Shown one piece after another: positions 1 through 8,642 of a DNA stretch of 64,000 nucleotides. A program made the position numbers and the translations under genes. Numbering within the stretch: the first letter of the stretch is position 1; each line of letters opens with the position of its first letter. The notes under the pieces are model-generated. The model had not been told where the DNA came from, did no database searches, and was given only the letters and a program-made list of their open reading frames with translations. The stretch spans positions 692,636 through 756,635 of the forward strand of contig NZ_BSEN01000015.1 of assembly GCF_027921845.1 (NCBI RefSeq), given 5' to 3'. Source of the DNA: Leifsonia poae. Its GTDB lineage: Bacteria > Actinomycetota > Actinomycetes > Actinomycetales > Microbacteriaceae.

Positions 1-1204
1 TCATCGCGTGCACCGACCGGGGTGCGCGGATCACCTGATCGCCGACGCGAGCGCCGCGGGCGCGCAGAGCCGCATCCATCCACGCGCACGCGTTCGGCAA
101 GACCTCGTCGCGACCGGCGCAGGCGAACACGGCTGGACCATCGATGGCCGCCAGCGGGAACACCCGCGACTGATCGATGCGCGAGGCGCTCCTCTGGCAC
201 AGGGTGCGTTCGCCGTTCTCGGACACCGGGGGCACGGCCGCCCCGCGCATGCACAATGGCGCCGTGGCGCCACCGGCGGCGAACACGCCCTCAATGCGAT
301 CGTTGAACCTGGTCGCCGCCCAGAGCGCAAGCTGCGCCGACTGCGACGTGCCGTAGGTGAAGATCCGGGTCGAGTCCACCTCCGGCCGACGGTCGAGCCA
401 GTCCAGCACGGCGGCCACCGTGGTGGCCTCGATCACGTTGGCCGTCTGCACGCCGGTGAAGGCGCGCCGCACCGGGAGCACGAAGACCGCGGCGCCGAAC
501 TGCGTCAGCAGCGGTGCGATGTAGTCGGACGAGACGCCAACAGCCGGATCGTCGAACACGATGACGACGGGCCCCTGCGGTCGCTCCGCAGAGCGGGCCT
601 GGAAGTACGCGCCGACCGGGATCACCCCTCCGATCGAGAGCTGCGGCGGATGCTCCTCGCCGGCAGCAGCGGCGGCCCGCTCGATGTCGAGGGATCCGAC
701 CGTCATCGGGTCGGCGTTCGCGCCCGGCCCGTCGAGCGAGAACGCACGGCTCGCCACGACGCGCCCTCCGTCTCGGGCCTCCAGCACCACCGACACGGTC
801 GAACGCATCCAGAGCGGCATCAGCTCCGAGGGATCGACAGCCGGACCGCGCAGCGACCAGAACAGCCCAGCGGAGTCCGCTTCGGTGAAGGCGGCCTGCT
901 GCGGCCGTGCGGTGGCCAGGTCGACCGTGCCCGACGGCGGCACCGTGTACGTCGCGGCCGAATGCCAGCGGCCGAACTCCGACCGCATCGACGCCGAGAG
1001 GCGCAGGCGCCTTCCCGGCTCGACCCCGGTGAGCACCAGGGGAACCGGCCACAGGATGGTCGTGTAGTGGATGAGCGGGGGCGTGACGAAGCGCGGGCCG
1101 GCGCCGGTGCCCGCGCGCGTCGTGCATCCGGCGAGCGCGGCGGCAGCGATCAGGCCGCAGGCGACGAGGAACGCCGCCCGCTGGGTGAGCCGCTGCCATC
1201 GCAT
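1..1204 (-). CDS. BAAT/acyl-CoA thioester hydrolase-family lipoprotein, partial (3' end beyond window)
   Basis: The gene is read on the minus strand from the ATG at 1204 and stays open to the left edge, about 401 codons, so the C-terminus is missing. The N-terminus has a hydrophobic signal with a lipobox (L-A-G-C, Cys27), which predicts a membrane-anchored exported lipoprotein. Residues about 55-160 fit the N-terminal beta domain of bile acid-CoA:amino acid N-acyltransferase/acyl-CoA thioesterases, including the F-G-R-W-H-S-A and G-L-F-W-S-L patterns. The following alpha/beta-hydrolase part has a nucleophile-elbow-like G-T-S-Q-S with Ser287. The substrate is unknown. Export is unusual for a CoA-dependent enzyme, so an extracytoplasmic ester or thioester hydrolase is more likely. 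It is divergent from the LuxR gene. Confidence 0.75.
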   Translation of the reverse strand, partial: MRWQRLTQRAAFLVACGLIAAAALAGCTTRAGTGAGPRFVTPPLIHYTTILWPVPLVLTGVEPGRRLRLSASMRSEFGRWHSAATYTVPPSGTVDLATARPQQAAFTEADSAGLFWSLRGPAVDPSELMPLWMRSTVSVVLEARDGGRVVASRAFSLDGPGANADPMTVGSLDIERAAAAAGEEHPPQLSIGGVIPVGAYFQARSAERPQGPVVIVFDDPAVGVSSDYIAPLLTQFGAAVFVLPVRRAFTGVQTANVIEATTVAAVLDWLDRRPEVDSTRIFTYGTSQSAQLALWAATRFNDRIEGVFAAGGATAPLCMRGAAVPPVSENGERTLCQRSASRIDQSRVFPLAAIDGPAVFACAGRDEVLPNACAWMDAALRARGARVGDQVIRAPRSVHAM

Positions 1205-1429
1205 GGCTTCGCCGTCATCCTCACGGGCCGCCCGACACCGGGTGGACGTTCTCACGGACGGAGATCATGCAGCTCACTCCTCAGCGCACCTGCCGGGAAC
1301 CAGAACTGACGATCAGCGTGCGGCTCTCCCGACACGTGATGATGTCCTCAGTATGACCCCGGGGTGCCCGGCACGAAAGGTGCCGTCGCGGCCTACCGCG
1401 GCCGTCGTCACCAGCGGATAATCGCAGAT

Positions 1430-3088
1430 ATGCCGGGCTCAGCAGCGGTGCTCAATGCGCTGGCGGACGGCCGTACAGCCTTCGCCGAACGCCGGTGGGA
1501 GGACGCGTTCGGTCTTCTCGCCATCGCCGACCAGGAACGCCGTCTCGGTATCGGCGATCTCGAGCGTTACGCGCGGAGCGCCTCGCTGACGGCCCGCGAC
1601 GACGAGGCGTTCGCGCTCTTGGAGCGCGGGTACGTGCAATGCCTCGACGAGGGCGACGAACGGCGCGCGGCGAACTGCGCCTTCTGGATCGGCTTCCGTC
1701 TCTCGTCGCTGGGGGAGCGGCCGCGAGCGGAGGCATGGCTGTGGCGCGCCTCCGACCTCGCCGACCGGCTGGGCGACTGCGCGGTGAGCGGTTACGTGAA
1801 GATCCCGCAGATCCATCGCGAACTGCTGAAGCGCCGGCCCGATGCCGCGCATCTCCTCGCGGTCGAGGCGGCGGCATGCGGCGACCGGTTCGGCGAGGCC
1901 GACCTCTCCGCCCTCGCCCGGCAACTCGACGGCCGCGCGCTGATCGAGCTGGGTCAGGTCGATGCGGGCATCCGGATGCTCGACGAAGCGATGCTCGTGG
2001 CCACCACCGGCCCCGTGTCCGAGCTCGGGCGCGGCCTCGTCTACTGCGCGGTCATCGGATGCTGCCAACGTGTCCTGGCCGTCGACCGCGCCAGGGAGTG
2101 GTCGGCCGTGCTCGACGACTGGTGCCGGTCCCAGACGCAGCTCGGCATCTTCAACGGCACGTGCCGCGTGCACCGGGCGGAGCTGCTGGAGTTCGGCGGC
2201 GACTGGCCCGCCGCCCTGGCCGAGGCGGGACTCGTGACATCGGGCATGAAGGTCGAGAGACGCGAACGTGCCGCTGCGACGTACGAAGAGGCGGAGATCC
2301 ACCGGCTGCGCGGTGAGCGAGCCGAAGCGCAGTCGCTCTACGAGTCCGCCGCTGCGCTCGGCGCCGACCCGCAACCCGGACTTGCGCTGCTGCACCTGCA
2401 GTATGACGACCTCGAGCACGCGATGGGAGGCATCCGTCGTGCGCTCGGCACCTCGTCGAGCGCTCTGGGGCGCGTCCGATTCCTCCCGGCCTTCGTCGAG
2501 ATCGCTCTCGCGACCGGCGACCGGACCGACGCAGGCGACGCGACCGAGGCCGTGGATGAGCTCGAACGGATCGCGGCCGCCTACGACACACCCGTGCTGG
2601 GCGCGCTGGCGGTGGAGGCCCGCGGCCGGCTGCTGCTGGCGTCGGAGCAGGCCGGGCGCATCCCGCACGCTGTGGCGGCGCTGTCGACCGCGCTCGAGGC
2701 CTGGCTCGAACTCGACGCTCCGTATCGGGCGGCCCGGGTGCGCGTGGTGCTCGCCGACGGATTCGATCGGCTCGGCGACGACGAGGGCGCTCACCTGCAC
2801 CGGCAGGCGGCCGCGGCAGTATTCGCCGCACTCGGCGCCGCACCCGGCCGCGAGCGGCGCACCGGCGACCACGCGGACACCGCATCGCGTGGCCCGCTCA
2901 GCGACCGCGAGTTGCAGGTGCTGCGGTTGGCGACGACCGGCTTGACGAACAAGGAGATCGCCACCGAGCTCGTACTCAGCAGGCGCACGGTCGACCGTCA
3001 CATGAGCAACATCCTGGCCCGGCTCGGCGTGCCGTCCCGTGCCGCGGCGACCGCCTATGCCTACGAGCACGGCCTGGTCGCGGGCTGA
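1430..3088 (+). CDS. LuxR-family transcriptional regulator with a long helical (TPR-like) N-terminus
   Basis: This is a protein of about 552 residues. The last 65 residues form a LuxR/GerE helix-turn-helix (L-S-D-R-E-L-Q-V-L, then T-N-K-E-I-A and the recognition-helix pattern R-R-T-V-D-R-H). The preceding roughly 480 residues are Ala/Arg/Leu/Glu-rich helical repeats like the TPR sensor region of MalT/LAL-type regulators, but I see no Walker A motif, so it is not a full LAL ATPase. The reading frame is open back to a GTG at 1364. I chose the ATG at 1430 because the protein character begins there, although no strong ribosome binding site decides the matter. It is divergent from the lipoprotein gene, which it may regulate (inference). 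Confidence 0.8.
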   Translation: MPGSAAVLNALADGRTAFAERRWEDAFGLLAIADQERRLGIGDLERYARSASLTARDDEAFALLERGYVQCLDEGDERRAANCAFWIGFRLSSLGERPRAEAWLWRASDLADRLGDCAVSGYVKIPQIHRELLKRRPDAAHLLAVEAAACGDRFGEADLSALARQLDGRALIELGQVDAGIRMLDEAMLVATTGPVSELGRGLVYCAVIGCCQRVLAVDRAREWSAVLDDWCRSQTQLGIFNGTCRVHRAELLEFGGDWPAALAEAGLVTSGMKVERRERAAATYEEAEIHRLRGERAEAQSLYESAAALGADPQPGLALLHLQYDDLEHAMGGIRRALGTSSSALGRVRFLPAFVEIALATGDRTDAGDATEAVDELERIAAAYDTPVLGALAVEARGRLLLASEQAGRIPHAVAALSTALEAWLELDAPYRAARVRVVLADGFDRLGDDEGAHLHRQAAAAVFAALGAAPGRERRTGDHADTASRGPLSDRELQVLRLATTGLTNKEIATELVLSRRTVDRHMSNILARLGVPSRAAATAYAYEHGLVAG

Positions 3089-3218
3089 CGCCACGCCAGC
3101 GGGTGTGCTCGGGCACACGGAGCGCTCAACGGGATTGGGTACGAATACCCATCCTGCCGCCGACGCCTGGAGCATTGTGCCGAAGCGTCGACCGGAGGTG
3201 CGTGCCTACGGTTCAGAC

Positions 3219-4349
3219 ATGAACAGCACCCAACACGTCGACACCCTCGTCATCGGCGGCGGCCAGGCCGGACTCGCCGTCTCCTACCAGCTGCAGCAGC
3301 GGGGCATCCCGCATCTGGTGCTCGACGCGGCGCCGCGCATCGGCGATGCGTGGCGCACCCGCTGGGACAGCCTCCGGCTGTTCACCCCCGCCCGCTACGA
3401 CGGGCTCGACGGGATGCCGTTCCCCGGCCCGCCCGACGCCTGGCCGACCAAAGACCAGATGGCCGACTACCTGGCGTCGTACGCCGAGCGCTTCCACCTG
3501 CCCGTCGAGAGCGGGCACCGCGTCGACGCGCTCCGTGCCGCGCCCGACGGCGACGGGTACCTCGTCGTGTCCGGCGACGAGTCCTTCCAGGCGCGTTGCG
3601 TGGTCGTCGCGATGTCGAACTACCAGGTGCCTCGGATTCCGGCGTTCGCGGACGACCTGAGCCAGGGCATCCGGCAGCTGCACGCCGCCGAGTACCGCAA
3701 CCCGGAGCAATTGCTCCCCGGAACGGTGCTGCTCGTGGGGGCAGGCAACTCCGGCGCCGAGATCGCCAAAGACCTCGCCGCCACGCATCCCGTCGTCGTC
3801 GCCGGCCCAAGCACGGGGGAGGTTCCCGGCTCGGCGACGAGCTTCGTGAGCAGGCACATCGTCGTGCACGTGCTCAACCGGTTGGTGTTCCCGCGCATCA
3901 TGTCCGTCGACACACCCATCGGCCGTCGCGCCCGGCCGCGCATCATGAGCAAAGGGGTGCCCCTGATCCGGGTGAAGTCGCGTGAACTCGCGCGCCTGGG
4001 GGTGCGCCGCACGGGTCGCGTGACGGGTGTCGACCACGGGCGCCCCGTGGTGGATGGTGAGCCGCTTGACGTCGCCGATGTCGTCTGGTGCACGGGCTTC
4101 AGCGCGGGCTTCGACTGGATCCGGCTGCCCGTGCTCGACGACGCGACGGGGGAGCCGGTGCACGACCGCGGTGTCGTCCCGGGCGCGCCGGGCCTCTTCT
4201 TCGTCGGACTCCACTTCCTCACATCGATGTCGTCGGCGATGGTGCACGGCGTCGGCCGCGACGCGGCACGGATCGCCGGCCTCGTCGCATCCACGTCGCT
4301 GGGGGAGCCCGCGCAGGCTCTCGCCGTCGTGCGCACCACCGCCCCCTGA
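3219..4349 (+). CDS. FAD/NAD(P)-binding flavoprotein monooxygenase (CzcO/FMO-like)
   Basis: The protein has 376 residues. An N-terminal FAD-binding Rossmann motif (V-I-G-G-G-Q-A-G, residues about 11-18) starts immediately after the Met, which supports the ATG at 3219 rather than the longer open frame from 3039. A second dinucleotide-binding motif (G-A-G-N-S-G, about residue 173) should hold NADPH. Just before it lies a degenerate form of the FMO signature (Q-L-H-A-A-E-Y). The C-terminus carries a typical V-V-W-C-T-G-F segment. Family members oxygenate small nucleophilic or ketone substrates in the cytosol; the substrate here is unknown. It stands alone, 130 bp after the LuxR gene. Confidence 0.85.
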   Translation: MNSTQHVDTLVIGGGQAGLAVSYQLQQRGIPHLVLDAAPRIGDAWRTRWDSLRLFTPARYDGLDGMPFPGPPDAWPTKDQMADYLASYAERFHLPVESGHRVDALRAAPDGDGYLVVSGDESFQARCVVVAMSNYQVPRIPAFADDLSQGIRQLHAAEYRNPEQLLPGTVLLVGAGNSGAEIAKDLAATHPVVVAGPSTGEVPGSATSFVSRHIVVHVLNRLVFPRIMSVDTPIGRRARPRIMSKGVPLIRVKSRELARLGVRRTGRVTGVDHGRPVVDGEPLDVADVVWCTGFSAGFDWIRLPVLDDATGEPVHDRGVVPGAPGLFFVGLHFLTSMSSAMVHGVGRDAARIAGLVASTSLGEPAQALAVVRTTAP

Positions 4350-4425
4350 CACCGGATGACGGTGGTCGCGCGTAGCCTGGCCCGAGCGCGACCGCAGCGG
4401 GCGGCCGCTCGATCGGAGAGGTGCC

Positions 4426-5493
4426 GTGCCGGAGAGCGTCGAGCAGTGGTGGGCGCGCCGGCAGTGGACCAAGGCGCTCGACACCCCCTACGTGATCGGC
4501 CAGTACCGCGCGGAGTGGGAGCGCTATCCGGTGCTGATCCGCCAGTACCACCCGGACCTCAATCACGGGGTGGTGCTCACCCAGATCCCACCGGCCGCCG
4601 ACGTCTATCTCGTCTGGGAGTGCGACGCCGGTCATCGTTTCGTCGCGACACCGGCGGAGCAGCGAGCGCGGCCGGCTGGCTCCCGCCGTCGGTCGACGTG
4701 GTGTCCCGAGTGCACCGCGCTGGCGACCGCACGCCGGGTGGTCACCCCGTCTCCGGATGCCGGCACGTACGTCTGCGGCCACGCACGTGATCCACGCTGG
4801 ATCGAGAACGACCCGGATGACGACCGCTGCTATCTCTGCCGCCGCCTCGACCGGGAGACGCTGACCCGCGAACAGCTCGTCACCATGGCGGCGCCCCGGT
4901 CGCGCGTCGAGGTCTCGCAGGCGACGAACACCGGCGGCCGCTTCGCCTGGCAGTGCGAGCACGGGCATCCGTCGTACGAGGCGACGATCGAGAAGATCCT
5001 CGGCGGCCGCCGCTGCCCGGTGTGCCGACACGCTCGCGCCGGCGCCGATGCGGTGCCGGTCGGCGATGCGTTCGTGAGCCGCTGGGCGCCGGCGCCGGCC
5101 TCCGCGGCCGAGCCGGAGCTCCGTCGCCGCCTCGGCGAGCGCCTCGAGGTCGACCTCGGGAACAACGCCGTGCGCGTCGCCCGTCCGTTCTTCTCCCACC
5201 TCGAGGTGTGGCCCGACATCATCATCCCCGAGCTCCGTGTCGCGATCGAGTACGACACCACCGGGCGCGACGGACTCGAGCACGTCGGACGCCGCGAGGA
5301 CACGGATAAGCGCAAGGACCGGCTGCTGCGCGGGGTCGGCTGGGAGGTGGTGCGCATCCGGTGCGGCAAGCTGCGCCCGATCGGGCCTTTCGATCTCACC
5401 GCCTCCGGCGTGACGAACGCGCTCGTCGACCGCATCGTCGACCGGCTGGGCGAGATCCGCGGCGAGCTCATCGTCGGCGCCTATCGCCGCTGA
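4426..5493 (+). CDS. Zinc-ribbon protein with C-terminal Vsr/DUF559-like nuclease fold
   Basis: The protein has 355 residues and starts at a GTG preceded by a GGAGAG ribosome binding site. Three treble-clef-like zinc clusters are visible: C66/H70 with C93/C96; C117 with C135/C138; and C177/H181 with C197/C200. The C-terminal third (about 225-315) reads as a PD-(D/E)XK endonuclease fold of the Vsr/DUF559 type: V-W-P-D-I-I-I-P (Asp264), A-I-E-Y-D (Glu275, Asp277), a basic D-K-R-K-D helix, then G-W-E-V-V-R-I. This suggests a DNA-binding or DNA-cleaving protein. No partner methylase, helicase or known defence gene is adjacent, so any restriction or repair role is inference. Confidence 0.65.
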   Translation: MPESVEQWWARRQWTKALDTPYVIGQYRAEWERYPVLIRQYHPDLNHGVVLTQIPPAADVYLVWECDAGHRFVATPAEQRARPAGSRRRSTWCPECTALATARRVVTPSPDAGTYVCGHARDPRWIENDPDDDRCYLCRRLDRETLTREQLVTMAAPRSRVEVSQATNTGGRFAWQCEHGHPSYEATIEKILGGRRCPVCRHARAGADAVPVGDAFVSRWAPAPASAAEPELRRRLGERLEVDLGNNAVRVARPFFSHLEVWPDIIIPELRVAIEYDTTGRDGLEHVGRREDTDKRKDRLLRGVGWEVVRIRCGKLRPIGPFDLTASGVTNALVDRIVDRLGEIRGELIVGAYRR

Positions 5494-5565
5494 ATTCTGC
5501 ACTCGTGCAGCGCGATCGGCCGTGAGTACTCTGAGACCAGATCCGTTCACGAGGAGGAGAGCATC

Positions 5566-5985
5566 ATGGTTTCACGGTTGAATCCCTACCTGAACTTCCG
5601 CAATTCCGCTCGGGAGGCGATGACTTTCTATCAGTCGGTCTTCGGTGGCGAACTCACGACGTCGACCTTCGCCGAGTTCAACGTCAGCACCGATCCGGCC
5701 GAGGCCGACCTGATCATGCACTCGCAGCTGGAGACCGACGCCGGCTACACGCTGATGGCCGCGGATGTTCCCGCGCACATGGAGTTCTCGCCGGGTTCGG
5801 CCATCTCGGTGTCACTGAGCGGCGACGACGAGGCTCAGCTCACCGGCTACTGGGAGAAGCTGATCGACGGCGGCACGGTGCTCGAGCCGCTTTCGAAGGC
5901 GCCCTGGGGCGACAGCTTCGGCATGGCGGTCGACCGCTTCGGCATCCAGTGGCTGGTCAACATCGCAGGCACACCGCAGGGGTGA
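5566..5985 (+). CDS. VOC-family (PhnB-like glyoxalase-fold) protein
   Basis: The protein has 139 residues and a strong purine-rich ribosome binding site (GAGGAGGAGA) upstream of the ATG. The N-terminus (L-N-P-Y-L-N-F, then R-E-A-M-T-F-Y and V-F-G-G-E) is the classic PhnB-like VOC signature. The C-terminal G-D-S-F-G-M-A-V-D-R-F-G-I-Q-W segment is also typical. Members have two beta-alpha-beta-beta-beta modules that form a metal or ligand cup. Specific functions are mostly unknown, and many sit beside antibiotic-resistance or stress genes. The next gene, a Usp, starts 7 nt after the stop if its CTG is the start, so the two are probably co-transcribed. Confidence 0.85.
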   Translation: MVSRLNPYLNFRNSAREAMTFYQSVFGGELTTSTFAEFNVSTDPAEADLIMHSQLETDAGYTLMAADVPAHMEFSPGSAISVSLSGDDEAQLTGYWEKLIDGGTVLEPLSKAPWGDSFGMAVDRFGIQWLVNIAGTPQG

Positions 5986-5991
5986 TCCGCT

Positions 5992-6513
5992 CTGACCGAC
6001 GCGTCCGTCTCCCCGGTGCTGGCCGGGGTCTATCCCGGCCAGTCGGTCGCCGTCGTGCTCGAAGCGGCCACGCTGGCGAAGGAGCTGCACCGGCCGCTCC
6101 TCTGCGCCTACGTCGCGATCGACACCTACCTCGCCGACTGGGAGAGCGGGGACCGGCGCAACGCCGAGTCCCTGTATCCCGGCGATCTGGGACCGGCGGA
6201 TGACAGGATCGCGTTGGATCTCGCCGCTTCGATCGCGCAGACCCTGAACCGCATGGAGCCGCTCGAACACGGTTGGTCCCTGCGGGTGCTCGCGGGCGAC
6301 CCGGGCCACGTGCTGAAGATCGCCGCCGACGAGGTGGCTGCCCGCCTGATCGTGGTCGGCACGCACGGCTCTGGCGCGGCGCACGTGGTCGAGGCGTGGC
6401 TGTCCGGCTCGGTCGCTGCGCACCTGAGCCGCGCGACGACCCGACCCGTCGTCGTGGTCCCGGTCGCCCACGAGGAACGGGGCGCGGAGAAGCTCGGTCG
6501 ATCACCTGTGTGA
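5992..6513 (+). CDS. Universal stress protein (UspA family), probable CTG start
   Basis: This is a single Usp domain of about 173 residues. The C-terminal ATP-binding pattern is complete: V-V-G-T-H-G-S-G, then L-S-G-S-V-A-A-H-L and R-P-V-V-V-V-P. The first canonical start codon in frame is the GTG at 6016, which would begin at M-L-A-G-V-Y-P-G and cut into the first beta strand. The in-frame CTG at 5992 gives M-T-D-A-S-V-S-P-V-L-A-G, a normal Usp N-terminus, and is preceded by GCAGGGG at about 10 nt. I therefore prefer CTG. Usp proteins are cytosolic nucleotide-binding stress proteins. It is likely co-transcribed with the VOC gene. Confidence 0.75.
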   Translation: MTDASVSPVLAGVYPGQSVAVVLEAATLAKELHRPLLCAYVAIDTYLADWESGDRRNAESLYPGDLGPADDRIALDLAASIAQTLNRMEPLEHGWSLRVLAGDPGHVLKIAADEVAARLIVVGTHGSGAAHVVEAWLSGSVAAHLSRATTRPVVVVPVAHEERGAEKLGRSPV

Positions 6514-6532
6514 CGGCCCCTGTGCCGTGGAC

Positions 6533-7497
6533 TCAGGCGAAGTGCTGGGCGATGAACGCCAGCTGGCTCGGCGCGACGCGGCGCCAATACGCACTGTCGT
6601 GGCCACCGGCGGTGAACCCTCCCGCCGGATTCGGCGAGAGACTGTCCGCGTAGTCGCGGGCGGCCTCGTAGAAGCCGTCCCCGGTACCGCAGTCGATCCG
6701 CACCGGAATGCCGGCGAGCTCGCGCTGCCGCCCGAACACCGTGTTCGCCGCGAAGTCGGCTGGGTCGTCGAAGGCGCCGCGTGCCGTCTCGCCTGCGTGA
6801 TGCCAGAGCGCCGGGCTCTCGGCGGCCACGGCCGCCACTCTCGACGGTCCGAGTCGTCCGGCCAGCCGCAGCGCTCCGTAGCCGCCCATCGACCATCCCA
6901 TCAGCCCGATCCGGTCCGTCGTCAGGCCCTGGGCGGCGAGGAGCGGCACGAACTCGTCGGTCACCATCGCGCCGGCGTCCTCTCCGCTCGCGCGGCGATG
7001 CCAGTAGGTGTTGCCGCCTTCCACCGCGGCGACCGCGAACGGGGCCGCACCGCGCTGCACCGCTTGGGCGAGAAAGCGGTCGAGACCTTGGCCAGATCCG
7101 AACGACGACCGGTGATCGCCCGAGTAGCCGTGCAGCACGATGAGCACCGGGAGCGTGTTACCTGCCCTCGATCCAGGCGGGTAGCTCACCGCCACCCGCA
7201 CTCGGCACCGAGGCGGGCTGCCGACCGGAACGTGCCCGACGTCATCGGTCCCGGCTCCACCGACGGGATGGTCCCTGCCGCGCCGTCGAGTCCGAACACC
7301 CGGTTGAAGGTGGAGCGACCGGGGAGCAGGCGGTTCTCGATCGCGACGGGTACCCCGACGCCGGCGACGACCACCGCGGCCGCTGCCGCGCCGCCGATGA
7401 CGAGCGCCCGCCGAGAGATCCGCCGACGACCCGGCTGGTCGGCCCGCTCGGCCTGCTCGGGCTGCCCTGTTTGCGCGCGCGTCTCGTCGTCGCTCAC
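6533..7497 (-). pseudogene. Tat-exported alpha/beta-hydrolase-fold esterase, split by a frameshift
   Basis: Two overlapping minus-strand frames together make one exported esterase. Upstream frame (GTG 7497 to stop at 7186): an acidic start, then a twin-arginine-like signal (R-R-R-I-S-R-R-A-L-V-I-G-G), ending S-A-A-R-L-G-A-E-C-G-W-R-stop. Downstream frame (7201-6533): begins V-A-V-S-Y-P-P-G, with the oxyanion region L-H-G-Y-S-G, the nucleophile elbow G-W-S-M-G-G, Asp in C-G-T-G-D and His in G-G-H-D. Restoring one base near 7199 would give a continuous L-G-A-E-V-R-V-A-V-S-Y-P-P-G, as expected for the family. The catalytic part has no export signal of its own. It is a true pseudogene or an assembly error. 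The ribosome binding site before GTG 7497 is GGAAGGGAG. Confidence 0.8.
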
Positions 7498-7664
7498 CGT
7501 TCCGACTCCCTTCCCATCACACACACTCCGTCATTCGAACCCATCAACCCCAGGCGCCGGCACAGCCTACGACGGCCTCCCGTCGCCGGACCGCAAGAAC
7601 GCCGAGCGGGGCAATAGTCATGGCATGACCGATGACACTGCACCGCGGAGTACTATGCCCGGCG

Positions 7665-8642
7665 ATGGCTCTCGACCCCGCTCTGCACGACTGGCTGCTC
7701 GACACCGACCCGGCGTTGCGCTGGCAGGTCGAGCGCGATCTGATCGACGCTCCCCGCGACGAATGGGAGGCCACACGCTCCCGGATCGCAACCGAGGGGT
7801 TCGGGGCGCGCCTGCTCGCGCTTCAGGATCCGGACGGTCAGTGGGCGGGAGGGGCGTTCTTCCCGAAGGACTTCGACTTCGACGGCCCGGAGGCCGCCGA
7901 GGGCGCCGGCCAACCGTGGACCGCTACCACCTGGAGTCTCAACGCCTTGCGCGACTGGGGGCTCGACCCCGCTGCCCTCGCCGGCACGGCGGAACGGCTC
8001 GACGCGAACAGCCGGTGGGAGTACGACGGCTCCCCGTACTGGCGCGGCGAGGTCGACTGCTGCATCAACGCCTACACGCTGGCGAGCGGCGTGTGGCTCG
8101 GCGCGGACGTGAGCGGGATCGCGCAGTGGTTCCTCGAACATCGCATGAGCGACGGCGGCTGGAACTGCGAGTGGGTCGAGGGCTCGACCCGCTCCTCGTT
8201 CCATTCCACGCTGAATGTGCTCCTCGCGCTGCTGTACGCCGAGCAGGCGACGGGCGGGAGCGACGAACTGCGCGCGGCGAGGCATGCGGGGGAGGAGTAC
8301 CTCCTCGAACGCCGGCTGATGCGACGGCTGAGCACAGACGAACCGGTCGGTCCGTGGGTGACGCGCTTCGCGTACCCGTTCCGCGCTCCGTTCAGCGTGC
8401 TCAAAGCGACCGACTACTTCCGGGAGGCCGCTCTGCACGACGGCGTGCCACCGGATGCTCGGCTCGGCGACGCCATCGAGGTGGTCCGCGCCGCGCGACG
8501 ACCCGACGGAACCTGGTTGCAGGAGCACCGGTATCCGGGTCAATCCTGGTTCGACGTCGATGTGCCGCCGGGGCTCCCGTCGCCGTGGCTGACCTTCTTC
8601 GGCACCCGCGTGCTGCGGTGGTGGGACGGAGCCGCGGCCTAG
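7665..8642 (+). CDS. Squalene-cyclase-like alpha/alpha-toroid protein
   Basis: The protein has about 325 residues rich in QW-like repeats (D-P-D-G-Q-W, D-G-G-W-N-C-E-W, R-P-D-G-T-W) spaced through the chain, as in squalene/oxidosqualene cyclases and prenyltransferase toroids. It is about half the length of a class II triterpene cyclase and I see no D-X-D-D catalytic acid motif, so cyclase activity is doubtful. Small proteins of this type are common and uncharacterised in actinobacteria. The start is uncertain: the frame is open from an ATG at 7632, and I prefer the ATG at 7665 (M-A-L-D-P-A-L-H). It converges with the next gene, overlapping its end by 4 bp. Confidence 0.7.
   Translation: MALDPALHDWLLDTDPALRWQVERDLIDAPRDEWEATRSRIATEGFGARLLALQDPDGQWAGGAFFPKDFDFDGPEAAEGAGQPWTATTWSLNALRDWGLDPAALAGTAERLDANSRWEYDGSPYWRGEVDCCINAYTLASGVWLGADVSGIAQWFLEHRMSDGGWNCEWVEGSTRSSFHSTLNVLLALLYAEQATGGSDELRAARHAGEEYLLERRLMRRLSTDEPVGPWVTRFAYPFRAPFSVLKATDYFREAALHDGVPPDARLGDAIEVVRAARRPDGTWLQEHRYPGQSWFDVDVPPGLPSPWLTFFGTRVLRWWDGAAA

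Noticed and set aside
291-1199. 302-codon minus-strand frame inside the first gene
   Set aside because: The overlapping frame from 1204 has a lipobox, the BAAT N-terminal pattern and an alpha/beta-hydrolase elbow; the 302-codon frame is Arg-rich and motif-free.
5497-5510. Small palindrome CTGCAC-TC-GTGCAG after the zinc-ribbon gene
   Set aside because: Only 6-bp arms, a 2-nt loop and no T-run; too weak to call a terminator or an operator.
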